From contig URAV01000015.1 of NCBI GenBank assembly GCA_900545915.1, positions 1-64,000 of the forward strand: DNA of 64,000 nt. The letters run 5' to 3'. Below the pieces are notes generated by a model. It had not been told where the DNA came from. It saw only the letters and a program-made list of their open reading frames with translations, and made no database searches. Source of the stretch: an uncultured Porphyromonadaceae bacterium (GTDB lineage Bacteria > Bacteroidota > Bacteroidia > Bacteroidales > Coprobacteraceae). This document shows, piece by piece, positions 17,589-26,920 of this stretch. Positions within the stretch are counted from its first letter, which is position 1. Each line of letters opens with the position of its first letter. The translations under genes and the position numbers were made by a program.

Positions 17589-20276
17589 TTAAAATAATTT
17601 CATTTGACCGGTAATTTCATCTAATATATCGCTATTGCCTTCGCTCTGAGAGTCTGTATCCGTATCATCCGGTAATTCGGCTTCCGGAACTTCCTGCTGC
17701 GGAATCTCTTTACGCAAAGGTTCTAATTCATTGATCGTCTCTATCGTATAAGTAGATATACGCTTACCTTTCGCCTTAAAACTTTTTACACCGATAAACT
17801 CCTCCGCATCAATTATCAACGGGTCTCGGAACGCGTCATTTCCTCCGAACACCACTTCAAAACGGGGGAACGATTCATCGGTAAGCAAGATCAAAGATGA
17901 TTTAGAATTCTCACCCAAAAAATTTTGTTTCTTTTGAGTCGGCTCTAACTTGAAGCGTTTCAAATAAGGATATCCTTGATCTGCATCATTTAAAGCCGCA
18001 GTCCATGTCTTACCGGAATCATATTTTTCTATAATCATAATATCCGGCTCATAATGGTTGGTTGCATCAAAAGAAGTGGTACAAAAATCTCCGTTCTTCA
18101 TAATAACAAGAATCTGGTCGTTCCCGTGAAATTCTCCCAAATACTCTCCTCGCCCATCATAATTAAGACGCAAAATATCCCGATCGAACCAAACCTGCCG
18201 TCCTCCTAACGTAGAACCGCCTTTTTCTTTCAAGGAGATTTTATGTATCTCATTTTTAGTCACGATATTCCCCATAGACTGCCGTCCCTTAATTGCAATG
18301 TCGCTAAAATCCTTGTCGACGAACAAACACTTAAGCCGAGGTTTGGGTTTAAATGTAATTTTCAATATTTCAGCCTCCCCATTCGGATTTGCAGTAAACC
18401 AAACGACTCGAGATCCCGGTTTTCCTTGTGTCAAATCATACTCTTTGTCACGAGTCACACCGGTCACGGCAAAACGCTTGATATAATGAAGACCGTCTTT
18501 CCCGTCACGATATATGACATTATAGATGGTTCGGGTATCGTTCTTCTTGAACACATTGATATACAATACATTTTTCCCGATAAACATTTTCTCGCTTACC
18601 CGAACGACTTTATACTTGCCGTCTTTATAAAAGATAATTATATCATCTATATCCGAACAATTACAAATAAACTCGTCTTTCTTAAGGCCGGTTCCCATAA
18701 AACCTTCCTCGCGGTTGATATACAATTTTTCATTTGCTTCGACCACCTTAGTAGCCTCGATCGTATCGAAACTCCGAATTACCGTTCGTCGAGGATAATT
18801 CTTTCCATATTTACTTTTCAATGCTTCATACCAACGGATCGTATAATCCACGATATGAGCCAAATGATTCTCTATCTCTTCGATATCCGTCTTTATCGCA
18901 GCAATCTGCTCTTCAGCTTTCTCGGAGTTAAATTTAAGGATACGTCCCATTTTTATCTCCATAAGCTTTAGAATATCTTCTCGGGTAACCTCTCTGACGA
19001 ACGAAGATTTAAAAGGCTCTATTCTTTTATCGATATGCGCCACGGCAATATCCATAGAAGTGCTGTCCTCAAAAGCTTTATCTTTATAAATCCGTTCTTC
19101 GATAAATATCTTTTCCAACGAAGCAAAATGAAGAGTCTCCTCCAACTCGTGTTTTTGAATACTCAACTCTTCTCCCAGCAACCGCACCGTATTATCGACA
19201 CTGCGCCGAAGGACATCGCTCACTGTCAAAAAATGAGGCTTACTGTCGCAAATCACACAACAATTCGGAGAAATACTTACTTCACAATCGGTAAACGCAT
19301 ACAGTGCATCAATCGCCTTATCCGAAGATGTGCCCGGTATTAAATGCACCAATATTTCAGCATGCTGAGCCGTATTATCATCTACTTTACGGATTTTTAT
19401 TTTACCTTTTTCCAAAGCCTTCAAGATAGAATCGATCAATGTCGATGTCGTCTTCCCGTAAGGAATTTCGGTAATTGCCAAAGTCCGGTTATCCCGTTTC
19501 TCCACTTTAGCCCGAACTTTTACAGAACCGCCGCGCTCCCCGTCATTATAACGGGTCACATCGATAAATCCACCCGTCTGAAAATCCGGAAACAACTCGA
19601 AAGGTTCATTTCTCAGATAAGCGATTGCAGCATCCAATATCTCATTAAAATTATGAGGCAATATTTTTGAAGACAGACCAACCGCAATCCCTTCGACTCC
19701 TTGAGCCAATAACAACGGAAATTTAACCGGAAGCGTTATAGGTTCTTTATTCCGCCCGTCATACGAGGGCTTCCACTGCGTAGTTTTAGGATTAAACACG
19801 ACATCGAGAGCAAATTTCGATAACCGCGCCTCGATATAACGAGGAGCTGCAGCACTATCTCCGGTCAATATATTCCCCCAATTTCCCTGACAGTCGATCA
19901 ACAGGTCCTTCTGTCCCAATTGCACCAAAGCATCTCCAATAGAAGCATCTCCGTGAGGATGAAACTGCATTGTATGTCCGACAATATTCGCGACTTTATT
20001 ATAACGCCCGTCATCCAAACGTTTCATCGAGTGAAGAATACGCCTCTGTACCGGTTTCAAACCATCCTCCAAATGAGGAACTGCCCGTTCGAGGATTACA
20101 TACGAAGCATAATCCAGAAACCAGCTTTGGTACATTCCCGTCAATTGATATTTAAAATCCGGCTTATCGCCTCCCGGCACTTTATAAGACGAATGGCTAT
20201 TCTCTTCCGCCACATCGTTGCTTGATGCATCAAACTGATCATCAGCAGGAATCAGCTCTTTATCTTCTTCACTCAT
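17589..20276 (-). CDS. parC: DNA topoisomerase IV subunit A (ParC)
   Basis: An 895-residue type IIA topoisomerase A subunit that decatenates daughter chromosomes with ParE. The winged-helix/tower N-terminal part includes the quinolone-pocket region (HPHGDASIGDALV) and the DNA-linking tyrosine (Tyr147 in AAAPRYIEARL). A coiled-coil neck and a C-terminal beta-pinwheel with degenerate blades follow. The acidic tail after the pinwheel (DDTDTDSQSEGNSD) and the lack of a GyrA box (QxRRGGKG) support ParC over GyrA. It is complete. Confidence 0.93.
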   Translation of the reverse strand: MSEEDKELIPADDQFDASSNDVAEENSHSSYKVPGGDKPDFKYQLTGMYQSWFLDYASYVILERAVPHLEDGLKPVQRRILHSMKRLDDGRYNKVANIVGHTMQFHPHGDASIGDALVQLGQKDLLIDCQGNWGNILTGDSAAAPRYIEARLSKFALDVVFNPKTTQWKPSYDGRNKEPITLPVKFPLLLAQGVEGIAVGLSSKILPHNFNEILDAAIAYLRNEPFELFPDFQTGGFIDVTRYNDGERGGSVKVRAKVEKRDNRTLAITEIPYGKTTSTLIDSILKALEKGKIKIRKVDDNTAQHAEILVHLIPGTSSDKAIDALYAFTDCEVSISPNCCVICDSKPHFLTVSDVLRRSVDNTVRLLGEELSIQKHELEETLHFASLEKIFIEERIYKDKAFEDSTSMDIAVAHIDKRIEPFKSSFVREVTREDILKLMEIKMGRILKFNSEKAEEQIAAIKTDIEEIENHLAHIVDYTIRWYEALKSKYGKNYPRRTVIRSFDTIEATKVVEANEKLYINREEGFMGTGLKKDEFICNCSDIDDIIIFYKDGKYKVVRVSEKMFIGKNVLYINVFKKNDTRTIYNVIYRDGKDGLHYIKRFAVTGVTRDKEYDLTQGKPGSRVVWFTANPNGEAEILKITFKPKPRLKCLFVDKDFSDIAIKGRQSMGNIVTKNEIHKISLKEKGGSTLGGRQVWFDRDILRLNYDGRGEYLGEFHGNDQILVIMKNGDFCTTSFDATNHYEPDIMIIEKYDSGKTWTAALNDADQGYPYLKRFKLEPTQKKQNFLGENSKSSLILLTDESFPRFEVVFGGNDAFRDPLIIDAEEFIGVKSFKAKGKRISTYTIETINELEPLRKEIPQQEVPEAELPDDTDTDSQSEGNSDILDEITGQMKLF

Positions 20277-20509
20277 GAATCAAAAATATCTGTGTTTTAA
20301 ACGCTCGAATCATATCGTCAAGTTTTCTGAAGTTTCAAAATATGCGGTTTTAACATTTTTATCAGCTTAATAACGACATGCTCATGCAAAAATACAAATT
20401 AAATCGAAAAAAATCATTTACTTTGCGCTTTATTAGCCTCAGAATCGAGGTTATAAACGATCTTTTTTTAAATAAACCGACATTAAAGATATAAAACATA
20501 ACAAAAGAT

Positions 20510-22060
20510 ATGGCACAGCAAGAAGACGTTTTTAAAAAACTGGTATCGCATTGTAAAGAATACGGTTTTGTTTTCCCTTCCAGCGAAATTTATGATGGAC
20601 TCGCAGCAGTCTATGATTACGGACAAATGGGTGTAGAACTGAAAAACAATATAAAAAAATACTGGTGGGACAGCATGGTGTTGCTTCACGAAAATATCGT
20701 CGGCATCGACTCTGCTATTTTCATGCATCCGACAATCTGGAAAGCATCAGGACACGTAGATGCGTTCAATGATCCTCTGATAGACAATAAAGACTCGAAA
20801 AAACGTTATCGTGCAGACGTTCTGATCGAAGACCAGTTGGCAAAAATGGACGAAAAGATCGAAAAAGAGGTTGAAAAAGCGGCAAAACGGTTCGGCGAAT
20901 CATTTGATGAAGCGTTGTTCAGACAGACTAATCCCCGTGTACAAGAACATGCAGCAAAACGAGAAGAATTACACAGCCGTTTCGCCAAAGCAATGAATGA
21001 CAACAACCTCGAAGAGTTGCGTCAGATCATCCTCGATTATGAAATTGTCTGCCCGATCAGCGGAACAAAAAACTGGACGGATGTCCGTCAATTCAACCTG
21101 ATGTTCTCCACAGAAATGGGATCTACTTCCGACGGAGCAATGAAGGTATATTTGCGTCCTGAAACCGCTCAAGGGATATTTGTAAACTATTTGAACGTAC
21201 AAAAGACAGGCCGCATGCGCATTCCTTTCGGAATCGCTCAAATAGGGAAAGCTTTCCGTAACGAAATAGTAGCCCGACAGTTTATATTCCGCATGCGTGA
21301 ATTCGAACAGATGGAAATGCAATTTTTCGTACGTCCGGGACAAGAACTCGAATGGTTTAAAACATGGAAAGAAATACGGCTCAAATGGCACAAAGCGCTG
21401 GGATTAGGAGACCATAAATATCGATTCCATGATCATGATAAGCTGGCACACTATGCAAATGCCGCTACCGATATCGAATTCGAAATGCCTTTCGGATTCA
21501 AGGAAGTCGAAGGTATCCATTCTCGTACCAATTTCGATTTGGGAAGTCATGAAAAATATTCAGGAAAAAAACTTCAATATTTCGATCCTGAACTGAACGA
21601 ATCCTATACTCCTTATGTCATCGAAACATCCATCGGTGTAGATCGCATGTTCCTCAGTATTATGGCAGCTGCCTATTGCGAAGAAAAACTCGAAAACGGA
21701 GAATCGCGTGTTGTACTAAAATTACCTGCACCTTTAGCACCGGTAAAACTCGCAGTCCTACCTTTAGTAAAAAAAGACGGGTTGCCTGAAAAAGCTCGGG
21801 AAATCATCGATACGCTGAAATTCGATTTCAAATGCCAATACGACGAAAAAGATTCTATCGGAAAAAGATATCGACGTCAAGATGCGATCGGAACTCCGTT
21901 TTGCGTCACTGTCGACCATGATTCTCTCCATGACAATATGGTTACGATCCGCCACCGCGATACAATGGAACAGCAACGTGTCCCTATCGACCAATTGGCA
22001 CAAATCATCGGAGAACAGGTAAGTCTAAAATCTCTGTTAAAGAAAATCGTTGAAAAGTAA
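20510..22060 (+). CDS. glyS: Glycine--tRNA ligase (single-chain type)
   Basis: A 516-residue class II synthetase of the homodimeric archaeal/eukaryal-like type, not the alpha2-beta2 bacterial form. Motif 2 reads FRNEIVARQFIFRMREFEQME and motif 3 is IGVDRMFLSIM. The anticodon-binding domain at the C-terminus contains IGKRYRRQDAIGTPFC. It is the first gene of an operon with lemA 11 bases on and an FKBP lipoprotein gene. A near-consensus -7 (TTACTTTG at about 20418) lies 85 bases upstream. Confidence 0.97.
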   Translation: MAQQEDVFKKLVSHCKEYGFVFPSSEIYDGLAAVYDYGQMGVELKNNIKKYWWDSMVLLHENIVGIDSAIFMHPTIWKASGHVDAFNDPLIDNKDSKKRYRADVLIEDQLAKMDEKIEKEVEKAAKRFGESFDEALFRQTNPRVQEHAAKREELHSRFAKAMNDNNLEELRQIILDYEIVCPISGTKNWTDVRQFNLMFSTEMGSTSDGAMKVYLRPETAQGIFVNYLNVQKTGRMRIPFGIAQIGKAFRNEIVARQFIFRMREFEQMEMQFFVRPGQELEWFKTWKEIRLKWHKALGLGDHKYRFHDHDKLAHYANAATDIEFEMPFGFKEVEGIHSRTNFDLGSHEKYSGKKLQYFDPELNESYTPYVIETSIGVDRMFLSIMAAAYCEEKLENGESRVVLKLPAPLAPVKLAVLPLVKKDGLPEKAREIIDTLKFDFKCQYDEKDSIGKRYRRQDAIGTPFCVTVDHDSLHDNMVTIRHRDTMEQQRVPIDQLAQIIGEQVSLKSLLKKIVEK

Positions 22061-22071
22061 ATAACGAATAT

Positions 22072-22662
22072 ATGAAAAAATCTCTTATCATCTTAATAAG
22101 TATTTTTGTCTTACTGGTGATTATTATCGGTTACGGAATATCGATAAATAATAAAATGGTTAATGCCGATGAGGCTGTAATGTCTCAATGGGCAAAAGTA
22201 GAAAACCAATACCAACGCCGGGCAGACCTGATCCCGAATCTCGTAAACACAGTCAAAGGATATGCTTCTCATGAGAAAGAAACTCTCGACGCTGTGGTAA
22301 ACGCCCGGGCCAAAGCCACACAAGTTACAATCAGTCCTGAGAACCTAAACGAAGCATCTTTACAAAAATATCAGGCTGTTCAAGGTGAACTAAGCCAGGC
22401 ATTAGGACGCCTGTTAATGGTAACGGAGAATTATCCCGACCTGAAAGCAAACCAGAACTTTCTGGAATTGCAAGCACAACTTGAAGGAACAGAAAACCGA
22501 ATCTCTACCGAAAGGACAAGATATACGGATATGGTACGAGATTACAACGCCATGATACGTCGTTTTCCTGCAAGTATTATAGCCGGAATAGGTGGATTTG
22601 ACAAAAAACCTCAATTTACAGCCGAAACCGGAGCTGAAAAAGCACCGGAAGTAAAATTTTAA
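22072..22662 (+). CDS. lemA: LemA family protein
   Basis: A 196-residue protein with one N-terminal membrane helix (IILISIFVLLVIIIGYGI) and the alpha-helical LemA fold. The hallmark stretch is WAKVENQYQRRADLIPNLV, followed by VKGYASHEKETLDAVVNAR. LemA proteins are widespread, membrane anchored and of unclear function; several have been linked to envelope stress. Spacing of 11 bases from glyS indicates one operon. No partner TPM-domain (YgcG) gene is present beside it, unlike in many genomes. Confidence 0.93.
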   Translation: MKKSLIILISIFVLLVIIIGYGISINNKMVNADEAVMSQWAKVENQYQRRADLIPNLVNTVKGYASHEKETLDAVVNARAKATQVTISPENLNEASLQKYQAVQGELSQALGRLLMVTENYPDLKANQNFLELQAQLEGTENRISTERTRYTDMVRDYNAMIRRFPASIIAGIGGFDKKPQFTAETGAEKAPEVKF

Positions 22663-22688
22663 TTGATGAATAAAAAGGAATAAAAACG

Positions 22689-23234
22689 ATGAAAAAATTT
22701 CCGGGAATTATAGTATTACTGACTATCGTTTTCATAATGTCTTGTAAAGACGATAAAGAAGACACATGGACACAATATCAGAAATGGAGAAATGAAAATG
22801 CGGCCTACTTCAATCAGAAAAGGGCAGAAACGGATGAAAACGGGTTTCCGGTCTATACAGAAATCTATCCGGTTTGGGATCCGGGAAGTTTCATTCTGAT
22901 GAAAACATACAAGAAAGGAGATGGAACAAAACCCGCTCCACTAAACAACAGCACTGTAAAATTCATGTATAAAGGTACGTTATATAACGGCACGGCTTTC
23001 GACTCGACTTATCTTTATACCGACAGTGCAACCACCGGAAGAGTAGATCAATTCATACAAGGATTCCAGATAGCTCTCACAAGTATGCAACCCGGTGACA
23101 GTTGTCAGGCAATTATTCCTCAAAACTTAGGATATGGAGCAGAAATGTCTTCTTCAGTCATATTGCCTTACTCCACCTTGATTTTCGATCTCAAGTTGAT
23201 AGACGTTCTCGGTTATGAACATCAAGTTCCCTAA
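22689..23234 (+). CDS. FKBP-type peptidyl-prolyl isomerase lipoprotein
   Basis: A 181-residue lipoprotein (signal ending FIMSC, Cys19). The acidic KDDKED directly after the cysteine resembles the Bacteroidota surface-export signal, so it may face outward. The C-terminal half is a FKBP fold (VKFMYKGTLYNGTAFDSTY, GFQIALTSMQPGDSCQAII, YGAEMSSSVILPYSTLIFDL). Some canonical active-site aromatics are changed, so isomerase activity is likely but not certain. It is last in the glyS operon, ahead of a strong hairpin. Confidence 0.87.
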   Translation: MKKFPGIIVLLTIVFIMSCKDDKEDTWTQYQKWRNENAAYFNQKRAETDENGFPVYTEIYPVWDPGSFILMKTYKKGDGTKPAPLNNSTVKFMYKGTLYNGTAFDSTYLYTDSATTGRVDQFIQGFQIALTSMQPGDSCQAIIPQNLGYGAEMSSSVILPYSTLIFDLKLIDVLGYEHQVP

Positions 23235-23252
23235 AAAATCACTCCTCTAACA

Positions 23253-23287
23253 AATAAAAAAAGCCTTATTCCAAAGGCTTTTTTATT
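23253..23287 (+). terminator. Terminator of the glyS-lemA-FKBP operon
   Basis: A 14-15-bp stem AATAAAAAAAGCCTT / AAGGCTTTTTTATT closes over a short loop. The GCC/GGC core with A/T flanks supports termination in either direction. Confidence 0.85.
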
Positions 23288-23371
23288 TATCGGTAAAGAC
23301 GTCAATATTCAGATAATCGCTTGATCGTCCCGAACGAATTTTATTATTATTCTAATCAACAAAATTCTTAC

Positions 23372-23408
23372 AAAAAAATAGAGCAGCTCTTCTCAGAACC
23401 ACTCTATT
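23372..23408 (-). terminator. Terminator of the 66-residue lipoprotein gene
   Basis: On the minus strand AATAGAG and CTCTATT (arms at 23402-23408 and 23377-23383), with weaker inner pairing, are followed by TTTTTTT. Confidence 0.65.
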
Positions 23409-23434
23409 ACACCTTTTTTGTTCTTATCGCTAAA

Positions 23435-23635
23435 TTATTCAGCAACAACTGCAGCTGAATCAACGATAGCAGCTGAGTCAGCAGCTACAGAATCAACGAT
23501 TACAGTTTCTTCTACTACAGAAATAGAATCAACCATAGTTGAATCAGCACTAGTAGCGTCGCTAGCAGTTTTAGAAGAACAAGATGCAAATGACATTGCA
23601 AATGCAACAGCGAAGAACAAGACTAACTTTTTCAT
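23435..23635 (-). CDS. Small Ala/Ser/Asp/Val-rich lipoprotein, unknown
   Basis: A 66-residue protein with a clean lipoprotein signal (AFAMSFASC). The mature part is built almost only from Ala, Ser, Asp, Val, Thr and Glu, with loose repeats of VDSxAADSAA type (SVVEETVIVDSVAADSAAIV). It is strongly acidic and probably unstructured. It has its own -7 box and terminator, which argues for a real, separately expressed gene despite its size. Similar tiny acidic lipoproteins occur in Bacteroidales without assigned function. Confidence 0.75.
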   Translation of the reverse strand: MKKLVLFFAVAFAMSFASCSSKTASDATSADSTMVDSISVVEETVIVDSVAADSAAIVDSAAVVAE

Positions 23636-23684
23636 TTTCTTTAAATTAAATATAAAACAATAAATTATTGCTTCAAAAACGGTT

Positions 23685-23692
23685 CAAAGGTA
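23685..23692 (-). promoter_or_regulatory. -7 element for the small lipoprotein gene
   Basis: On the minus strand TACCTTTG matches TAnnTTTG and lies about 50 bases before the ATG. No -33 TTTG is seen at 19-20 bases. Confidence 0.5.
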
Positions 23693-23765
23693 TAGATTAT
23701 TTTTTAATGTTGTATCACCAGAACTCATTTTTTTTCAAAAAAGTCAACTTTTTTCTTCAAAAATA

Positions 23766-25439
23766 CTATATCGGAGAAAAATTTGTATAAAGATACCGTT
23801 TTATACTCCGTTTTGGCGTCTTTTCAAATTCAGTCGGATAAAGATGTATTTTAGCGATTTGTTCATACGGAGCAACCTCCTTATTTAAATTTTTCCGAAT
23901 TTCCTCCATTGCCACCGGTAAATCTTCATTCGCAATTCCATAATCATCAACAGCTTCATAGTCAGGATATACCAAAGCGACCAAACGTCCATCCTTTTCA
24001 ATAACAAGGCTCTCCATTATAAACGGCATATTATTCAATTTCGACTCGATCTCCTCCGGATAAATATTCTGTCCGTTCGCCCCTAAAATCATCGTTTTGT
24101 AACGCCCCTTTATAAATATGGTATCATCATTATTCACCGTACCCATATCACCGGTATGCAACCAACCATCCTTATCGATCACCTTTTCAGTCGCTTCCCG
24201 GTTCTTATAGTAACCGGCCATTACGTTCTCGCCTCGTACACAAATTTCTCCCGGAATCAACTCAGGATCAGAAGAGTCGATCTTCACTTGCATATACCCT
24301 TCAAGAATTCGCCCGGAAGAACGTGGTATAAATTCAGAATGATGAGTATAACTGATCAAAGGACCGCATTCTGTCATTCCATAACCGACAGTAAACGGAA
24401 ATTTAATACGATGCAGAAAAGCCTCGACTTCGGCATTTAAAGGAGCGCCTCCGACAATTACCTGCTCAAAACGTCCACCGAAAGCATCTACCAATTTTTT
24501 TCGTACCTGCCCATAAATACGGGAGTCGAGCAACGGAACATTAAGAGCCCATTTCAACGGACGTTTATTCAGCATCGGCAATATCTGTTTCCGATATATC
24601 TTTTCTAATATCAAAGGTACGCAAATAATCAAATTAGGTTTCACCTCCTCCAATGCTTTCAACAATATTTTAGGCGAAGGAATTTTCCCCAATAATGTAA
24701 TATGTGTCCCGACAGCCAAAGGTACTAACAAGTCGAAAGCGCACCCGTAAGCATGTGCCAAAGGTAAAAATGAAAGACATTTACTTCCTGAAAAATGAAG
24801 TTTAGAAGATATTCCGAAACACACATTTCCTCCGAGACTGTTCCCCGTAAGCATTACCCCTTTACTAAAACCGGTCGTTCCTGAAGTATAATTAATCAAG
24901 ATTACTTTGTCATTAGCCAACTCGGCAAAACGAATATCTCCTCTTGTAAAGCCGTTAGGATATGCTTTTTTAAACAATTTATCCATATCTCCCAAACATT
25001 GAGTAATACACTCTCCGTCCCGCTGATCAAGACAAGTATAATCCACCAAAGAAATAGTCGCACGCAATTGGCTCAGTTTATCCACTTCGAGATTTTCCCA
25101 AATCAAATCTCCGGCAAAAAGCAAAACTGAATCCGAATGATTAACAATATGCTGAACATCATTTGCATTAAAATCCTGCAATATCGGAACAATAATCGCT
25201 CCATAAGAAACCGCAGCCATAAAAGCTATACACCATCGGGGAGTATTACGACCGACAAGAGCAATCTTGTCCCCACGTCTAATCTGACAATATTTAAATA
25301 ACAGATGCAAACGTGCTATCTGCTCTGCAACTTCTCCATAAGTAAAAGTCTCTCTCGTATTATAATCGGTCAATGCAGGAAGATCCCAATTTTCCCTAAA
25401 ACTTTTCTCATAGATCTTAATAAAATTTTCCTCGATCAT
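23766..25439 (-). CDS. AMP-dependent long-chain acyl-CoA synthetase
   Basis: A 557-residue ANL-superfamily enzyme that adenylates a fatty acid and transfers it to CoA, or possibly to a carrier. The phosphate-binding loop is YTSGTTGFSKGVMLT, the acyl-pocket motif is YGMTECGPLIS, and the hinge/C-domain reads DGWLHTGDMG with FIKGRYKTMILGANGQNIYPEE. It is soluble or peripheral. The usual C-terminal lysine region ends in TPKRSIKRYLY. It is a single gene with no fatty-acid genes next to it, so its substrate and role (salvage or lipid synthesis) remain open. Confidence 0.9.
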   Translation of the reverse strand: MIEENFIKIYEKSFRENWDLPALTDYNTRETFTYGEVAEQIARLHLLFKYCQIRRGDKIALVGRNTPRWCIAFMAAVSYGAIIVPILQDFNANDVQHIVNHSDSVLLFAGDLIWENLEVDKLSQLRATISLVDYTCLDQRDGECITQCLGDMDKLFKKAYPNGFTRGDIRFAELANDKVILINYTSGTTGFSKGVMLTGNSLGGNVCFGISSKLHFSGSKCLSFLPLAHAYGCAFDLLVPLAVGTHITLLGKIPSPKILLKALEEVKPNLIICVPLILEKIYRKQILPMLNKRPLKWALNVPLLDSRIYGQVRKKLVDAFGGRFEQVIVGGAPLNAEVEAFLHRIKFPFTVGYGMTECGPLISYTHHSEFIPRSSGRILEGYMQVKIDSSDPELIPGEICVRGENVMAGYYKNREATEKVIDKDGWLHTGDMGTVNNDDTIFIKGRYKTMILGANGQNIYPEEIESKLNNMPFIMESLVIEKDGRLVALVYPDYEAVDDYGIANEDLPVAMEEIRKNLNKEVAPYEQIAKIHLYPTEFEKTPKRSIKRYLYTNFSPI

Positions 25440-25547
25440 GGCAAATTAAGTTATATCGAATTGCAAATTTATAATGAATAGTTGGTTTTCACTTCATAAT
25501 ATAGCTAAGGAATGTTACAGTACCGACGCTTTTTACCTTAAAATGAC

Positions 25548-25555
25548 TAACTTTG
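25548..25555 (+). promoter_or_regulatory. -7 element of the mtaB operon
   Basis: TAACTTTG matches TAnnTTTG, about 30 bases before the mtaB ATG. A -33 box is not recognisable. Confidence 0.5.
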
Positions 25556-25584
25556 TCCTGTTTTAATATGAATACAACTCATTA

Positions 25585-26910
25585 ATGATCGATCATACAA
25601 TTTTTGAAAACAAAATAGCTGCCTATTATACTTTAGGATGCAAACTCAACTTTGCAGAGACTTCTACAATCGGAAAGATTCTGGAAGAACGAGGAATCCG
25701 CAAAGCCAGAAATGGAGAAAAAGCAGACATCTGTATTATCAACACCTGTTCGGTAACAGAATTAGCCGACAAAAAATGCCGGCAAACCATTCGAAAAATC
25801 TCCCGACAAAACCCAGGAGCATTTATAGTAGTGACCGGATGTTATGCCCAACTGAAGCCCGAAGAAATAGCACATATTCCCAATGTAGATCTGGTTCTCG
25901 GTGCAGAACAAAAACTGAATATATTAGATTATCTGGATGATCTGCATAAACAAAAGGGAAACGGAACGATCATTACCACGCAAAGTCAAAATATCCGGAC
26001 TTTCAGTCCTTCTTGTTCTCGAGGAGACCGAACCCGCTATTTTTTGAAAGTACAGGATGGTTGCGACTATTACTGTACCTATTGCACCATTCCTTTTGCA
26101 AGAGGCAGAAGCAGAAACGGATCGATTGCAGAAATGGTAAAACAGGCTGAAAACGTCGCTGCATCGGGAGGGAAAGAGATTGTTCTCACCGGAGTCAATA
26201 TCGGGGATTTTGGTAAATCGACCGGAGAATCGTTTTTCGATCTGGTAAAAGCCTTAGACCGTGTGGAAGGAATAGAACGTTATCGGATTTCTTCCATAGA
26301 ACCCAATTTACTTACCGACGAAATCATCAATTATGTCGCAACGTCCCGCCGTTTTGCACCCCACTTCCATATACCGTTGCAATCGGGAAGCGACGAAGTA
26401 CTAAAACTGATGCACCGCCGATACGATACCGCACTATTCAAGTCTAAAATACAAAAAATCAAATCCGTAATGCCCGACGCATTTATAGGTGTCGATCTTA
26501 TTGTCGGAGTAAGAGGCGAAACCGAACAATTTTTTAATGATGCCGCTCGGTTTGTCTCCGGACTCGACATTTCGCAATTACACGTATTTACCTATTCGGA
26601 ACGCCCCAATACACAAGCTCTTAAGATCGATCATGTAGTAAATCCTCAAGAGAAACACGAACGATGCAAAAAGATGCTCGATATCTCCGAAAAAAAGACT
26701 CACGAGTTCTATTCATCCCAAATTGGACAAACAAGATCCGTCCTGTTCGAACATCCGAAGAAGGGTGCTCCCATGCACGGATTTACAGATAACTATATCC
26801 GTGTCGAGATGCCTTACGAGAAAAACAGAGTAAATACGACATGCAAGATATTATTAGGAGACTTTAATGAAGCAGGAGATGCTCTTACCGTAACACGAAT
26901 TATCGAATAA
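25585..26910 (+). CDS. mtaB: tRNA threonylcarbamoyladenosine methylthiotransferase MtaB
   Basis: A 441-residue radical-SAM enzyme that converts t6A37 to ms2t6A37 in tRNAs reading ANN codons. The N-terminal UPF0004 domain supplies the first cluster cysteines (LGCKLNFAE, NTCSVT, GCYAQ). The radical-SAM cluster motif is CDYYCTYC, and a C-terminal TRAM-like region is present. The N-terminal YYTLGCKLNFAETS pattern is MtaB-like rather than MiaB- or RimO-like. It is the first gene of a three-gene operon with an acyltransferase and a glycosyltransferase. Confidence 0.93.
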   Translation: MIDHTIFENKIAAYYTLGCKLNFAETSTIGKILEERGIRKARNGEKADICIINTCSVTELADKKCRQTIRKISRQNPGAFIVVTGCYAQLKPEEIAHIPNVDLVLGAEQKLNILDYLDDLHKQKGNGTIITTQSQNIRTFSPSCSRGDRTRYFLKVQDGCDYYCTYCTIPFARGRSRNGSIAEMVKQAENVAASGGKEIVLTGVNIGDFGKSTGESFFDLVKALDRVEGIERYRISSIEPNLLTDEIINYVATSRRFAPHFHIPLQSGSDEVLKLMHRRYDTALFKSKIQKIKSVMPDAFIGVDLIVGVRGETEQFFNDAARFVSGLDISQLHVFTYSERPNTQALKIDHVVNPQEKHERCKKMLDISEKKTHEFYSSQIGQTRSVLFEHPKKGAPMHGFTDNYIRVEMPYEKNRVNTTCKILLGDFNEAGDALTVTRIIE

Positions 26911-26920
26911 ACCCGTAAAT

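Noticed and set aside
18243..18971. 242-codon plus-strand frame inside parC
   Set aside because: Antisense shadow of a clearly coding gene; its product is basic and low in signature motifs.
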